Origin: Cytidiella melzeri
Lineage: Eukaryota > Basidiomycota > Agaricomycetes > Polyporales > Irpicaceae
Length of the DNA: 64,000 nucleotides
Reading direction: 5' to 3'
Assembly (NCBI GenBank): GCA_022592445.1
Contig: JABYQR010000040.1
Location: 141,600-205,599 of the forward strand
Shown in pieces: positions 11,050 to 24,241 of the stretch. Made by a program: the position numbers and the translations under genes. Within the stretch, counting starts at the first letter, position 1, and the number at the start of each line of letters is the position of its first letter. A model generated the notes under the pieces. It did no database searches. It saw nothing but the letters and a program-made list of their open reading frames with translations, and was not told where the DNA came from.

Positions 11050-12663
11050 CTAGTTCTTCTCCGAAGCTGTGTGCTCCGTGGTTGCAAACCCGATACGTGA
11101 GTTCGTGACATCGAAGACGGTGTAGAACCGTTCCATGAACAAGTACCCATTGATGAAGTCGAGACCATCTCCGCTCTCTGATTTGAGCTGTAAAGCTGTT
11201 GAGCATCAGGGTCCTAGCAGAACAATTTCTACTCACGTCACCAACAACCAAGTAGATGCTATCATTGTCACCACCGAGAGCTGTGTTCATTGACCGAGGC
11301 CATATCTGGGCATTAGCATTGAGTGTGTATTCGACGCCACCGATAATAAACTTGAGCGGCTGCAAAGTGCTATATTGGTCCTTCGGGAGTTTCAACATGC
11401 CTGTGCCATCGTCTACAATAGCACCGGTTGCTTGCTTATACGCGTTGAAAGCATCTGTCGCAGACCTCATTGTCAGTTCGACAGCAGGGGTTATTTCATA
11501 TAGGCATGTACCAGTGGCAAGCAAAATCATTGTACTTCCGCTATCGACAATCCCAGCGGTCAGTTTGAGAATTGTGGAGCTTCCGTACTGTACGCTTTGG
11601 TCGACACCCCAGTAATCCTTGGCGGGGTCAGTCTGAGTTACAGGCGCGTACGACAGTTTGCCAGTATGCTTTGAGGAATCCGCGCCGCCAAAGTCGATAG
11701 ATCCAGAGGCTTTGGTGGAAAAGGGAGGAAGGAACATGCCGACGACCTTGGCACCGATGGTCTTCTGTGCGAACAAGCTGTCGATGACAGTCGGTATGGT
11801 ATCTGACGAGCCAGAAATGGTGCCTTAGATTGAACAATATCAATTTAGCAGCCATTGAATCAAAAAGAGCGCTTTTTAACCTTGCGTAAGGTCTGTTGGA
11901 CCAAGGCCAACAATACCATGGAAGGTGCCATCAAATCCGGTTGATTTTTCTACAACCGCAATAGAATGTGAGTCGATGACGAGACCATTCCCTAGGTCAA
12001 CTTTGTCGGTATCTACATGTAGTGTGTGAGTGCCAGTACAAGTAATAAGTTGCAAGACGCTTACATTCCGGCCCAGAAAAGGATCCGCTACCGTATGTGA
12101 CAGCCTGAAAAGATCGTTTCATACCCTGTGATGCTGACGCGAATTGGACCTACGATTGTTCTTCCAGTCTTATGACTTGTGCTTGTCGGGGTGTACGTCT
12201 TATTAATACCCACAAACGTGTTGGAACTTCCGCTGTCGAGGAGCAAGGTATCTGGAACTCATGAGTTTCCAAGTCATCTCAGGCATGCATACGACTCACA
12301 TTCTGTCGCAGGATTTCCAATCTTCACGGCCGCAGTGAAGTCAACCTAGGTGAATGCGGATAGGCTTTGCGTGAAGTGTGTGCAGAGTCATGGTGACGAG
12401 CTTACAGCAGTGTTGGTCGCGCTGATTGATATGCTCTGACGTTTGCTACGGTGCCTGCTGCTACGGCTCTTGGCACCGTGGCCATGACCTTTGAAGTGCG
12501 CTGCCCGCGCAAGATCGGCCGCTAAGACGTTGGATAGACGATTCACGTTGATGTTCGCGTGAATGGACAACTCTGCAATTTCGGAGTGTCGGCTATTGTG
12601 CGACGGAGTGGCGAACGTCCTGTCCGCTATAGCGAGGAGCAAAAATATAGGACAGGCAAGCAT
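11050..12663 (-). CDS. Secreted pepsin-like aspartic protease (A1 family)
   Basis: Seven exons, 12663-12406, 12345-12300, 12251-12154, 12104-12065, 12012-11881, 11823-11237 and 11187-11050, total 1,299 nt and 432 residues. An N-terminal signal peptide (ACPIFLLLAIADRTFA) and a propeptide ending in a basic stretch (SRHRSKRQS) come first. The two catalytic aspartates lie in LLLDSGSSNTFVG and IVDSGSTMILLATG. The flap motif is VTYGSGSFSG and the C-terminal lobe ends with VTNSRIGFATT. The layout matches polyporopepsin-type proteases of wood-decay and litter basidiomycetes. The enzyme should be secreted and autoactivated at acid pH. The fifth intron has a weak donor (GTTAAA), but phase and homology support it. 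Confidence 0.9.
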
Positions 12664-13691
12664 GTTGTCGCTGCACGCAATGAGAGTAAGAATGCGAAGG
12701 AGTGACCAGGTGGGCGTGGGTGAGCTCCCCGCTCTGAGACTTTATATACTCAACGGCATGTCAGATGAGGAGTAATTCGATATTTTGAATGGAAGCAAAT
12801 CAATCTTCTCCGCTTATTTCGCTTCGAGAAGGTCGTCCGAAGTTGACTTGGTGACGTACGGCTAGCAGTCTCCTGCACCGTAGGATTTTCTGAACAACCC
12901 TAAGACACTGAGGGAGAGAGATCATGAAAACCGGACAACGGAGGTTGATCCAAGTGGGCTTCGTGGCGCCATACTGGGCGCGAGACACGCATAAGCGAGT
13001 ACATATGTAACAGCACGCGGTGAAGGTTGGCAGGCATGACGACCACTCGGGTATATCTTCGATGCACCTGTAAGGAGAGCTGCCACTGGACGATATCGGG
13101 AGTCGCTTTAGCCGATCAAATTTCCTAAGCATGAGGGTAAACCCTTCACCTGCAGTGCAGAAGCTCCTGCTTTTTGCAGCTCCAAAGTTCATTTTTATAT
13201 ATACGCAAGGCGGAATGGGTACTTTGAAGTTGATTGTGCTGGAGTGAGACATCAATGGCGTTCGGTGATTTGTCGAGAGTTTAGCGCTTTGTCACGTAAT
13301 ACTTCCTAGCAGGGTTGGATGCATCGCGTATAAGTAGGCCGCAGGTACGATAATCACTCACAGCTACTTACAAGATTATAAAAGAAAGTGGTCGACGAGT
13401 GGTGTAGCATGTGAGCCGCTTGACACCTCCCTACCTCCGCCCGCGCACTATAGCCACAAGACAAAGCACAGAGGCGTTCGAGATGGTTCGACAAACAGTT
13501 GAAAGTTCGGAGCAATTGCAAGTTTGCAACTTGAAATCATAAGTAATCACGTGATCGTATTATTGCCGTTTATAGGTATGAAGCAAGCAAGGTCAAATAA
13601 CGCGAGATTTTTTCATAAATACGTATGCTTCACTGGTGGCAACCGTCAGCTCATTCCACCTACTCTAGCTTCGAACTCACGCTTGCACACA
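12664..13691. promoter_or_regulatory. Divergent intergenic region
   Basis: One kilobase separates the starts of the aspartic protease and the peroxiredoxin. A 151-codon open frame at 12800-13255 (-) has no recognisable domain, and I reject it. The stretch TATATACTCAACG near 12743-12755 could supply the protease TATA box. Confidence 0.4.
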
Positions 13692-14549
13692 ATGGTCGCT
13701 ATCGTACAAAAACCCGCACCCACCTTCAAGGCTGCTGCCGTTGTCGACGGCATCTTTACTGATGTTTCTTTGTCTGACTACCTCGGTCAATGGTGAGTAC
13801 TAGTCATCAACCATAATACCCTCTGCATGAGATACCGACATCAATCGTCTTACAGGGTTGTCCTTTTCTTCTACCCTATGTGAGTCTCTGTCACTGTGTT
13901 TGTGATGTGACCATATACGTTCACTAAACAGGCTTCTCTAGGGACTTCACTTTCGTCTGCCCCACAGAAATTTTGGCGTTCAATGACTCTCTCGACGCGT
14001 TCAAGGAGCTGAACACTACGGTCCTAAGTGAGTTTGATCTATACTTTGCTACCATCGTGTGCTCATGGTCATTTAGGCGTGTCCACCGATTCTACTTACT
14101 CCCACTTTGCTTGGGCCACTCAGCCTCGTAAGGAGGGCGGTCTTGGTCCTGACCTCAAGCTACCTTTGATCGCGGACAGGAACCAGAAGATCTCGCGCGA
14201 CTACGGCGTTCTTATTGAAGAAGAGGGTATTGCTCTGCGCGGCCTGTTCATCATCGACCCGAAGGGTATCCTCCGTCAGATCACCGTCAACGATCTCCCT
14301 GTCGGCCGCTCCGTTGATGAAACTATTCGCCTAATAAAGGCTTTCCAATTTGTGGTAAGTGTCTAACCAGACAAGAATAGCTCTCGGCACTGACCACAGT
14401 CGTAGGAGGAGCACGGCGAGGTTTGCCCTGCGAACTGGCAGGAGGGTTCGAAGTCCATGAAGGCGGATCCCAAGGGTTCGCTCGAATACTTCTCCTCGGT
14501 CAACGCTAATGGTACGGACGGTGCGAGGAAGCGCCCCCGTCTCGATTAG
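13692..14549 (+). CDS. TSA1: Typical 2-Cys peroxiredoxin
   Basis: Five exons, 13692-13792, 13856-13879, 13942-14027, 14077-14354 and 14406-14549, total 633 nt and 210 residues. The peroxidatic cysteine lies in [13 protein letters not shown] and the resolving cysteine in [17 protein letters not shown]-like helices and the signature [12 protein letters not shown] are present. The enzyme reduces hydrogen peroxide and alkyl hydroperoxides using thioredoxin, mainly in the cytosol, and can act as a redox sensor. The second exon is only 24 nt. The C-terminal end KRPRLD extends slightly past the YF region that makes these enzymes prone to overoxidation. Confidence 0.95.
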
Positions 14550-15017
14550 ATTCGACGTTCCAGCTGATTCCTGACCTTCTCCCTCCCTTCGCTTTTTCGC
14601 TTTGGCATCACAGCTCAGTAAATGATCATTTCACATCCCCGTGCTCTGGTTCCTCACGGCGGTTCTATATTATCGATAATGTTTAGAGTTTGTGCTTGCG
14701 TTAGAGCCGGTGTCGCATGTATGTTCGGCGGCATCCCGATGGTAGACATCTAGAGGTGGTGAGGCACTTAGATTCAAAGCTGGAGTTTTTTAAATACCTA
14801 TTCTGGGTCGTGGTCGATATATCTAGCTCTCATGTGTTGTTATACAGTGCTGCGGTTAGAATTTACATAGTTGGGTTTGTGCATACAGCTGCTAGTAGTA
14901 CTAGCACACGGGTGAAGCGTTTTTTACGCTGCTCATAGCATGCACTAGCTGACCCTGGTGAGTCGCTATCGTTCAAGCACTTGTTCGGTTGAACAGAGTA
15001 GTAGAGGCCTCAGACCT
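14550..15017. other. Convergent 3' intergenic region
   Basis: This lies between the peroxiredoxin and TRM112 stops. The 73-codon open frame at 14717-14938 has no family, and nothing else is visible. Confidence 0.4.
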
Positions 15018-15565
15018 TCAGCCGATCTCGTGTTCGGCTAAGAGCTAATGACCGCGAGAATGAAAAAGCGGTATCGCGAGTGTAGCAACTGCACTCACCA
15101 TGTTTGGGATGCCATTCAGTATGGGGTACTTGTGGCCACAGTTTGGGCATATCATCGCACCCTCGTCTATATGCATCTAACCGACACGTGTTGAGTCAAT
15201 ATAATGGATTGACGGAGCATTTATTTGCGCACTTCAAGCAACACATGATGTAAGTTTTTCAAGAAATCATTGTCCACCATCTCGGGCATTTCTGTTGGCA
15301 GTGAAGTATCACCTAGCTGCAAACAGAAGGTTCAAAGGTCATATGTGACAAAGCCTTACAATTGAACAAATGCTTCGCGCACCTCTCTTGCGGCGTTGAC
15401 CAAAGCGGTCCACTCTATCCTCGGCAAGAAACCTCTCAAGAATTCCGCATTGAACTCAGCTTCGCGCACCTCGACGACGATACCTTGCAGTTTGAGAGGG
15501 AAATTGTTGGTTGTACAGCCTTTGGCGTGGCATGCGAGGAGGTTGTGCGTTATTAGCCTCACCAT
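15018..15565 (-). CDS. TRM112: Multifunctional methyltransferase subunit TRM112
   Basis: Four exons, 15565-15383, 15316-15233, 15176-15099 and 15044-15018, total 372 nt and 123 residues. The start MVRLITHNLLACHAKGC, the segment FNAEFLRGFLPRIEWTAL, the joined AARELGDTSLP and HHVLLEMHIDEG, the zinc-site pair CPNCG, and the ending NMLLAEHEIG all match Trm112. Trm112 activates several methyltransferases (Trm9, Trm11, Mtq2, Bud23) that modify tRNA, eRF1 and 18S rRNA. The first intron uses a GTGCGC donor that removes nine residues found only if it is read through. The gene is divergent from CCH1 across about 770 bp. Confidence 0.94.
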
Positions 15566-16332
15566 TGTCGCGGTCGAGGATCAAATCAGCTGCCAGTAAG
15601 TTATTAGGTTTAGCAGTCATAGATAGTCTCAAGCGCCCGGAATACTTTTGTAATTTGCAAATAGCGGGTGCAGTCTTGAAAAGGAAGGTGAGTATGAATG
15701 ACAGTGACACCGTGTGGCTGGATGACAACAGTGTATCGTGCATCAGGCTCCTGAGCACGGTATGCAGTACAATGGCCACCAGCTCAAATTGAGAATTTCA
15801 TCACGGTTGTACTCAAGTATTAGCAGCGGGGCTGCAGCGAAACACGTACCTTCTTACTGCCAGCAGAAACATATTCTATTGCAGTATACACACTATTTAC
15901 AAACAATAAGGCGCAATTAAAACGATTGCTTACTATGACTCCTTTGTCACGCGTGTCATAGAATACTATTGAAATCCTGGACCCCGACTTGAACTAGAGA
16001 TAATGAAGTGCTATTTGGATGCCAACACTCAGTGATGCCAACGCTTACTTAAAGTATAGTCACAATCCACGAGTACAAAGAATTCACGGGCCGTCAGAGC
16101 CGAAAGGCTGAGCTAGCTGTTGTGGTTCTTGCTGAGACTCTTTACTTTGCAGCTGATTATATAATGTGACTTGGTGCCACGGCCAAGCATCTTTAGCGCT
16201 AACAAGGATAAGATTGAGAAAAATAATTATTTCCATAATATTCTTCGTCGTGACCATCACTAGTGGGATGTCCTCGGTGTCTCAAAGGCTACAACCATCT
16301 AGAAGGTGTCTTTCGTACTCTTGGACAGTGCT
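15566..16332. promoter_or_regulatory. TRM112/CCH1 divergent region
   Basis: This stretch separates the TRM112 and CCH1 start codons and presumably holds both promoters. The open frames in it show no family resemblance and their phases do not join to either gene. Confidence 0.4.
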
Positions 16333-19300
16333 ATGAACCACGTCGACCATCATTCGCTCACTGGGGGATCATCATCATCTGCTATAGACTTGACTGGAAC
16401 TCCTGCTGGCCTTGGCAGTTCCGTACCAACCTCCCCAGCCTTGGCACCCATAGACGGTAGGGGAAGCTTCGCGCGTCGCAGACTTAGCTGGGGTCGCATG
16501 GAGGCTACCGAAGATCCACTACGTTTTGGCTCACCAGACGAGCCGCCTAATACGAGCACACCACAACGCACGGCTACACAGCCGGGCTGGTCTATGCATG
16601 AAGACCCATTCTTTTCACCTACGGAAGAAGACGGTCCTTCCTTCACACACAACTACGGCTATCGAAGTGCAAATGGAGGGACGTATACAACCTCCCAGCC
16701 AGGTCCCTCTTCCGCGTCTTTGATCTCGTCTTCCTACCGTACTTCCGACCCTGACCTGCAGCGCGAAGATGACGAAGCACATTTGACCAGCAACATGTCA
16801 CGGCTTGGGACCCATGACGAATGGGAGCAGAATATGAACGCTGACCCAGAACGCTCCGCTGCGACTGCTCGCAGTAGGCGTACACTCCGGTATAGTGGGA
16901 CACCTTCGCCGTTGCGCAAGACTGGGAACAGATTGATGACCATCTCACGAAACCTTCGACGCGTCTCATTACGTGTGGTGAACATGGCTGGAGCAGGTAT
17001 GGATGAGCACGTCCGTCTTGCAGATGTTGAGGACGAGAAGGACGTGGGCGACGAAGATGTGAATGAGGAGGAGAAGGACTATGATGTCTTGGAGCTTGAG
17101 GACCTCTCAAAGGTCATGCCGATACGTGGGAGGACATTGGGCTTCATGGGCCCTACGAACAAACTGCGGCTTGCTCTCTTTCGCTTTCTTGTACACAGGT
17201 GAGTCACATCGTTACGCCTTGATCAACGCGTGGTACGTTGGCCAGCTACTTCGGCTCTCGAAACTACACGCATTGACCAGGTCTCATCAGCCCTGCCTAC
17301 TGACACATTTATGCTGCAGATGGACCGAGCCGATCATCCTGCTACTTATTTTGTTCAACTCTGTCGTCCTCACCGTACAAGCTGCCCGGAATATCGCACC
17401 GCCTAACGATGGCCCACCTGTGCAATATTCAGGGTTTTTTCATGGCTGGGAAGACTATGCGCTATTGAGCCTGTTCATCATCTTCACGTGGGTGACGTTG
17501 TACAGTCAACGGTAACTGTCCTGATCTTGATCCTCAGATTGGAGATGTTCGCGCGAATAGCGGTGTGTGGTTTACTGCTGGACCCAGATGTCCCTGTGTC
17601 TTCCTTATTCAACTTTGCATTCGTGCCGCCGACGGAAAGTAAAATGCCAGCGTCGACATCAGTGCCTGGTGTGTCTCGTCAGACGTCGATGGTCCACTCG
17701 ACGTCCCAGGCTGCTGGCGTATCGCGAGGACTAACACTGACCGCCAGGTTGCGACGACTGCGGAATAACATTGCGCGACCGTTCACGCTTGCACATCATT
17801 CTCTTCCGGTGACAAGCAGCTCCACGGACGAATCCAGTACCAAGAAAGTTTCTCGTGCTCGCTCAGACACAGTACAGTCAAAGACACCCATGATGGAAAA
17901 GGCAGAAAAGATCCATTCGCATCTCCGAAATCCTTCTCAGCCGACATTCTTTTCCAGAGCACTCCGCTCAGAAAACCAAGATGTCCTATCACTCCCCTTT
18001 CGGCTGAGCGTACAAACGGCGCACACTGCTATGCAGCGAAACCTCCCGTACTTGCGCCACAGTTGGACTCGAATCGATTTCATTGCTGTCATTAGCTTTT
18101 GGATTTGTATCGCACTGGCTGTCACCGGCGTTGAACATGGCAAGTATCACATCGGGATTTTTCGTGCTCTAAGCGTCCTTCGTATAACTCGGCTACTGGC
18201 AATTACTTCCGGTACCACGGTATGTCATAATGTTGTATGCATGTTCAGCGTTCTGGCTGACCACAGTTCATCTCTTCAGACAATCATGCGTTCGCTGAAG
18301 ACAGCACGGCCTCTCCTGGCTAGCGTTGCTTATTTTGTTTTATTCGCGATGATAATGTTTTCGTATGTTTTCACAGTGACCGTATAACGCCTTGAGGCTG
18401 AACCATCTGGTAGGATCATTGGCATTCAATCCTTCAAAGGTTCCTTCCGGCGTAATTGCTACCTATTACCCGTTAATGGAGAAGATGAAATAGCACTTGG
18501 ACAAAGCTGCGGAGCGTATATCGATAATGCAACACAGGTCGTCACGGGGTTTATCAATCGCTTCAATGAAACAACCAACTCCACGAAAGGGTTCGTTTGC
18601 CCTTTGGGACAGATCTGCAGGGTAAGTCATGGAACGTAAGCTATTCGAAGATATCGCTCATATGTCGTAGGAAGGATCCAGCAACCCGTTCGAAAACGTG
18701 GAAAGCTTCGATACCATCTACTACTCGGCCCTACAGGTTTTCATTGTCTCCTCAGCAAATGGAGTAAGCTACACGTTTATATATTCCAGACTCGCACTCA
18801 CCTCAGGTTCCTATAGTGGTCTCCTCTCATGTATTCGATGATGGATGCCGAGTTCTTCATTTCCTGCTTCTTCTTTATAGTCTGTGTTATCGTGCTCAAC
18901 TTTTGGCTCATCAATCTGTTCGTCGCGGTCATCACGAATACGTTCTCTGCTATTCGCAAGGACACTCACAAGAGCGCTTTCGGTGCCGCTCCGTAAGTCA
19001 AATTTTCAATTTCATTCCAACTCGCGTTTCATCGTTGCCTGTAGCATCGCACCTACTATTCAAGATGGAGAAGAAGGCTGGAAAGCTCTGGACGGCAGAC
19101 GAGTCGTAAAACGTAGTAAAGTCAAGGATTTCTACGAGAGCATCCGCTGGTGTTGGGTTGCCCTTGCGTTGGCCTCGTTGGTTCTTCAAGGTACAGGGAG
19201 CGTCGACGCAAGTGACACCCAACTGGAGATCATTGACAAAGGTGAAATGATCTTGACGGTAGTCTTCGACATTGAGATCATAATCAGGCTGGTAGCCTAT

Positions 19301-22300
19301 CTACCCGATTGGCGTGCGTTCGCTGCTCGAGGCCAGAACTGGCTCGACTTCATACTCGCCGTGGGGTCGACCGTCATACAGATTCCTGCCGTGCACAACT
19401 CCAGTGTGTATCCTTGGCTGACGATCTTCCAATTGACGAGGTTCTACCGGGTCATCTTGGAGATTCCCCGCATGAAGCCGTTACTCGTAAGTGGCACTCT
19501 GCTTCCTGCTTTACGACAGCTGATATCATGTCAGCTTGCAGTTTTCGGTAACATGTACGGTCTCGCCAATATGTCGCTGTTTCTATTCTTGATCAACTAT
19601 ATCACCGCTCTCGTGGGAGTTCAATTATTGCGAGGCGATGTAGGCCAAGATTCGACAAGGTTTATCGACTGGGGGGAAATCTTCAACGCCTTTCTAGGAA
19701 TTTATCAGATTTTCTCCTCGGAGAACTGGACAAATGTTCTTTACGACGCCGCAACGTCTGAGGTCGCGTTGAGACAAACCGCCATTGTGATCTTGTTTAT
19801 AGTCGGGTGGTTCTTTTTCGCCAACTGTATGTGTTTCGGGTTTGGGTTGACTTGTGGTGATGATGCTGATTCTTAGGCAGACATCGTACTACAGATGTTC
19901 ATCGCCGTGATCAACGAGAATTTTGATGTAGCAGAGGAGCACAAACGAAGCCGCCAGGCATCGCACTTCTGGGCCGCACAGCGCCCTGAAAAGGCCAGGG
20001 CAGCATGGGTACGGCGTCTCAACCCGTATCGATGGTTTGAAGCGAAGCCAAAGGCATTAGCGGTGGATCAGTTGCCTTCCAACCTAGTGTTACCTATGCA
20101 GAAGAGTTTGGTTCAGGACTACACCTTCAGGAAAGAAGTGCTTCGCAATATTCAGGTACGTCCAATCTTCGTGCGAATTGTTTAGTGATTATTCACTGGT
20201 AACAGGATCCCTCACGAAGAGGTAACGGCGCGCAGCATGTGTCTAAGAAGTCTATCTCTGTGCTTCAGACCTTGTTCACCGGGAAGAAAATGTCTCTCGA
20301 CGTTCCTTTAGCCACCATCAGGGGTGGCAAACGCGAATCTACTATTGTACAAGAGGGTATTGATGAAGAAACCGAACGCCACCTGTGAGTCCACTATATT
20401 CCGATTCCTCCCGGTTGCTGAATATGTAGTAGCGAGGTTCTCGCGGCATTGAATAACGAGACTGCCAATGTTGAAGACGTCAACGACATCCTTTACGAGC
20501 GCCGTGCTCAGAAGGCTGATTTCATCAGGGATCATCCGACGTACGATAGAACGTTCTGGACCTTCTCCCAGAAGAATCCATTGCGGCGCATCTGTCAGAA
20601 ACTGGTCGCACCAGCGAACGGCGAGCGGATATTTGGCGCCCCTCCTTCCCCTATTGCTCATCCAGTCTTTCAACTGGTCTTACTTGTCACCGTCATCAGT
20701 GGCATTGTTGTTGAATGGATCGCTACGCCTCTCTATCGCCGTAATTACTATCAAGCTCATGGACACATTCGGGGTTCATGGTTTGACATCGCGGAGGCTG
20801 TATTCGGTAGTATGCTTTTCTTGGAGTTTCTCATCAAGATAATTGCGGACGGATTTCTGTTCACCCCAAACGCCTACGTCCGTGGCATCTGGAATATCTT
20901 GGACTTCATGATCATGATCGGCGTTGTGGTCAATCTGACCACCGGACTCATCTTCATCGGTGGCCTCAGCCGGTTAACTCGCTCCTTGAAGGCATTGCGT
21001 GCACTCCGACTAATCACTCTCATCGACAACATGCGCTCTACCTTTGAATCATTGATCATCTTTGGAGCTGCACGAATTTTCGATGCCGCATTGTTGGCTA
21101 TCCTCTACATGATCCCCTACGCAATTTGGGGTAGAAACATCTTCTCCGGCTTGATGAACGAATGCAACGATAGCTCGGTGTCAGGTCTCAACACTTGCGT
21201 CAACGAGTACAGCAATAACGTCGTCGGGAATTCATTCTCCTATCTCGTCCCACGGGTTTGGAATAACCCATCACCGTCTACGACATTCTCCTTCGACTCA
21301 TTTCGTGCCTCACTTCTCATCCTGTTTGAGATCGTGTCCCTAGAAGGTTGGATCGACGTCATGTCTGTGGCGGTCAGCATTACCGGTCGAGACCAACAGC
21401 CACAACAGAACGTTTCGCAGGCGAACGCAATATTCTTCGTTATTTATAATTTGCTCGGCGGTGTAGTCATCTTAACGCTTTTTATCAGGTATCGTGCACT
21501 TCGCTATTGTATGTCCACCTGATTCCAACTAAGTCGTCGTCCAGTATTATCATAGGCAATTTCACATCAAGAACAGGCAGCGCACTACTGACACAGCCTC
21601 AACGCGAGTGGATTGACCTCCAGAAATTAATCATGAGGCAGCGTCCTTCGAAGCGGCCCAAAACTAGACCAGTGTGGCCGTTCCGAGCTTGGTGCTATGA
21701 CCGCGCTGTCCATAAACATGGTTGGTGGCATAGAACGATGACTGCCTTGTTCATCCTGCATGTCGTTGCTCTCATGTAAGCATCGTCACTAGCACAACAC
21801 GTGGGCTGATACTCACGTTTTCATAGGACTCAGACCTTCGCGCCGCAGGATTTCCTTGATGAACTGCGTGGTATGCAGCTTTCACTCCCTGCAGAATCAT
21901 CAGCTAATACCATCCTTTAGACGACTTCTTCCTCGGCCTTATCGTTATCTATATCGTCGACATTCTCGTCCGTCTATACGGACTGGGCTGGGGCAGCTAC
22001 AGTGCTAACGGCTGGAACCTTTTCGACATCGTTGTCGCCGGTGGCAGTCTGATCACGAATATTGTTGTACGAGTCGACGAGAGTGGCTTTGTCGTACAAC
22101 AACTCCAAAAGCTCTTCATCACCTGCATTGCATTCAAGCTGGTTCAGCGTACGAACAGCCTGAACAAGCTCTTCAAGACAGCAGTGTAAGCCCTTCTGCT
22201 CTTTTGTCACCTTCAGAGACGTTCCTCATTATTGCCATAGTGCTAGCTTACCCTCCATTTTGAGTCTCTTGAGCTTGTGGCTGGTCATGTTCCTGTTCTT

Positions 22301-24041
22301 CAGCATCCTCTTCGTAGAGGTTTTTAGCATGACGAAATGGTACTCAGCGGAGAGTCATAATCAGAACTACTCAAGCATGCCAAAAGCTCTGGTTATGCTG
22401 GCCTTCATGACAACTGGGTATGACTTATACTACATATAGCGGCTTACGTACTGATATTGGAATCGTAGAGAAGGATGGAATCAATACATGCATGACTTGC
22501 AAGTCTTGAATTATAGCTCATCTCTGTTCTTGTGGCGCTAACTTTTTCTCGTACGCAGTGCTATCGAGTATCCTCGTTGTACCAACTCTGTCGATCCCCT
22601 GTTTGAGTCAGATTGTGGTAGCGTTGGCTGGTCCTTCACTCTGTTCATCGCTTGGAATCTACTCAGCATGGTAAGCTCACGAAACTTTGAACAACACCAC
22701 GATGACTGACAAAGCACCTGTAGTATATCTTCGCAAACCTCTTCATTGGTATGTGTCACTCTTCTGTGTTGGTGTTGCGGATAAAACTCATCCCATCAAG
22801 GTGTCGTGGTCGAGAGTTTCTACTACGTTTTCCAAATGACCGGCGGTGCCAAGGAGATTACCCGAGAGGAGATGCGCGCATTCAAGAAAGTGTGGGCTGA
22901 GTTTGCCAATTCCAAAACGGGATATCTTGAGCGCACCAAATTTGTGCCGTTTTTCGGAGTGCGTGTTGCTGCAGTTTTTTCAGCCAAAGCTAACGGTTGC
23001 TGTCCTCTGAATTAGCGACTGTCGGGCATCTTTGAGGTGAGGATATATCCCATGGACTTCAGCATACCTCAGATCATGGCGAGATCCGCCGGCGATGGTA
23101 GTCCGGCCTCTTTCGCAAGCGCCAGACATCCAAGTGGACTGGATATCTACGCTCTACAAGCCAACGTCAACAGTGTGGATCGAACAGTTATGAAACGACG
23201 CAAAAATCTATACAACCGCTTGTATCATGAAGCTCGTATCTCCTATGAGCCTGGCAAGGGCATCTCATTCACTAATATGCTCCTTCTCTTGGCGCACCAC
23301 AAGATCATCATTGACAACGAAGCCCTCGTGTGAGTTCTTGGAATAAGTTTTTGACAATTTGCATACTTAACCCTTGCATTCAGTTTGCAGGATCTTGTCG
23401 TCAGAACGGAAACAAATAAACTAGTCACGGACCTAGTGGACTTTGATAAGGTTCAATCTCTCCTGTTAATGATTTCGCAACGACGTCGGTATTTAGCAAT
23501 GCGCGAGAAAGCACGGGTGCAAAGGCAAATGGAGGACGGCACGTATAAACATATACCTTTTCATACGGTGTAAACTTATATGTTACCTCTAGGCGTCCCA
23601 GACATTGTCGTGAGCCCGGGCGAGCCTGTGACTCCGCCTACAAGCACAAGGGACATCACTTCGCCGCTCACAGGTTACCTCGATACGCCGCGTGGACAGG
23701 GCTCCGTGCTATCTCCTGATGCAACCTTCGTGGTGGATACGCCATCTCGGTCGGGTCTTCAGCGAAGCAAGAGGATTAGTGAATTTAGCATGCTGTCGCC
23801 TCAGGAGAGTGGCATGCGTACATCGTAAGGGGGTCCAATCCTCACCCTATGAAGTACTAATACTCTTATCAGCTTCGATGTATCACAGTCACGAGAGTTC
23901 AGGGACGAAGATACCGGCGACGTGCTGTCGTCGTTGGAAAATTCTGTATGGGGAGGTAAGCACTTCGCTTTGTGAGGTCAACATGTGTATACCAATGTCA
24001 CAATAGAAATGCTTCTCGAGGCCGCGGAAGAGGAACACTAG
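16333..24041 (+). CDS. CCH1: Voltage-gated calcium channel alpha subunit Cch1
   Basis: This multi-exon gene of about 2,000 codons starts at the first in-frame ATG ([12 protein letters not shown]) and ends TAG 24039-24041. After a disordered N-terminus of about 290 residues come four homologous ion-transport repeats. Pore segments read SSANGWSP (18750-18825), FSSENWTN (about 19715), VSLEGWID (about 21340) and TTGEGWNQ (22415-22480), giving selectivity residues N-E-E-E. The S4 of repeat III is [15 protein letters not shown]. After repeat IV a C-terminal region ([19 protein letters not shown]) resembles the EF-hand-like tail of calcium channels. Cch1 with Mid1 forms the high-affinity plasma-membrane calcium influx system of fungi. 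I could not settle every splice, notably near 23570. A partner MID1 lies at 47123-48653. Confidence 0.92.
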
Positions 24042-24241
24042 TTCCCAGGACGCTTGTAGTCTCATTTGATGGACTTCTGTCACTCACTCGTTGTAAAGCT
24101 TACGCTCGTATATATCTAGCATTCATAGGACTGTAGAGTACCAGTTCTTATCACCATAATTTATGCAAAAGGGACAATAGCATGGGTCATAGCTGCATGT
24201 ACTACACAGTCATGAGGTTATACATACAATGATCTGGTCAA

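Noticed and set aside
12800..13255. 151-codon minus-strand open frame between the protease and peroxiredoxin
   Set aside because: No recognisable family, no splice partners and an irregular Cys-rich composition; probably chance.
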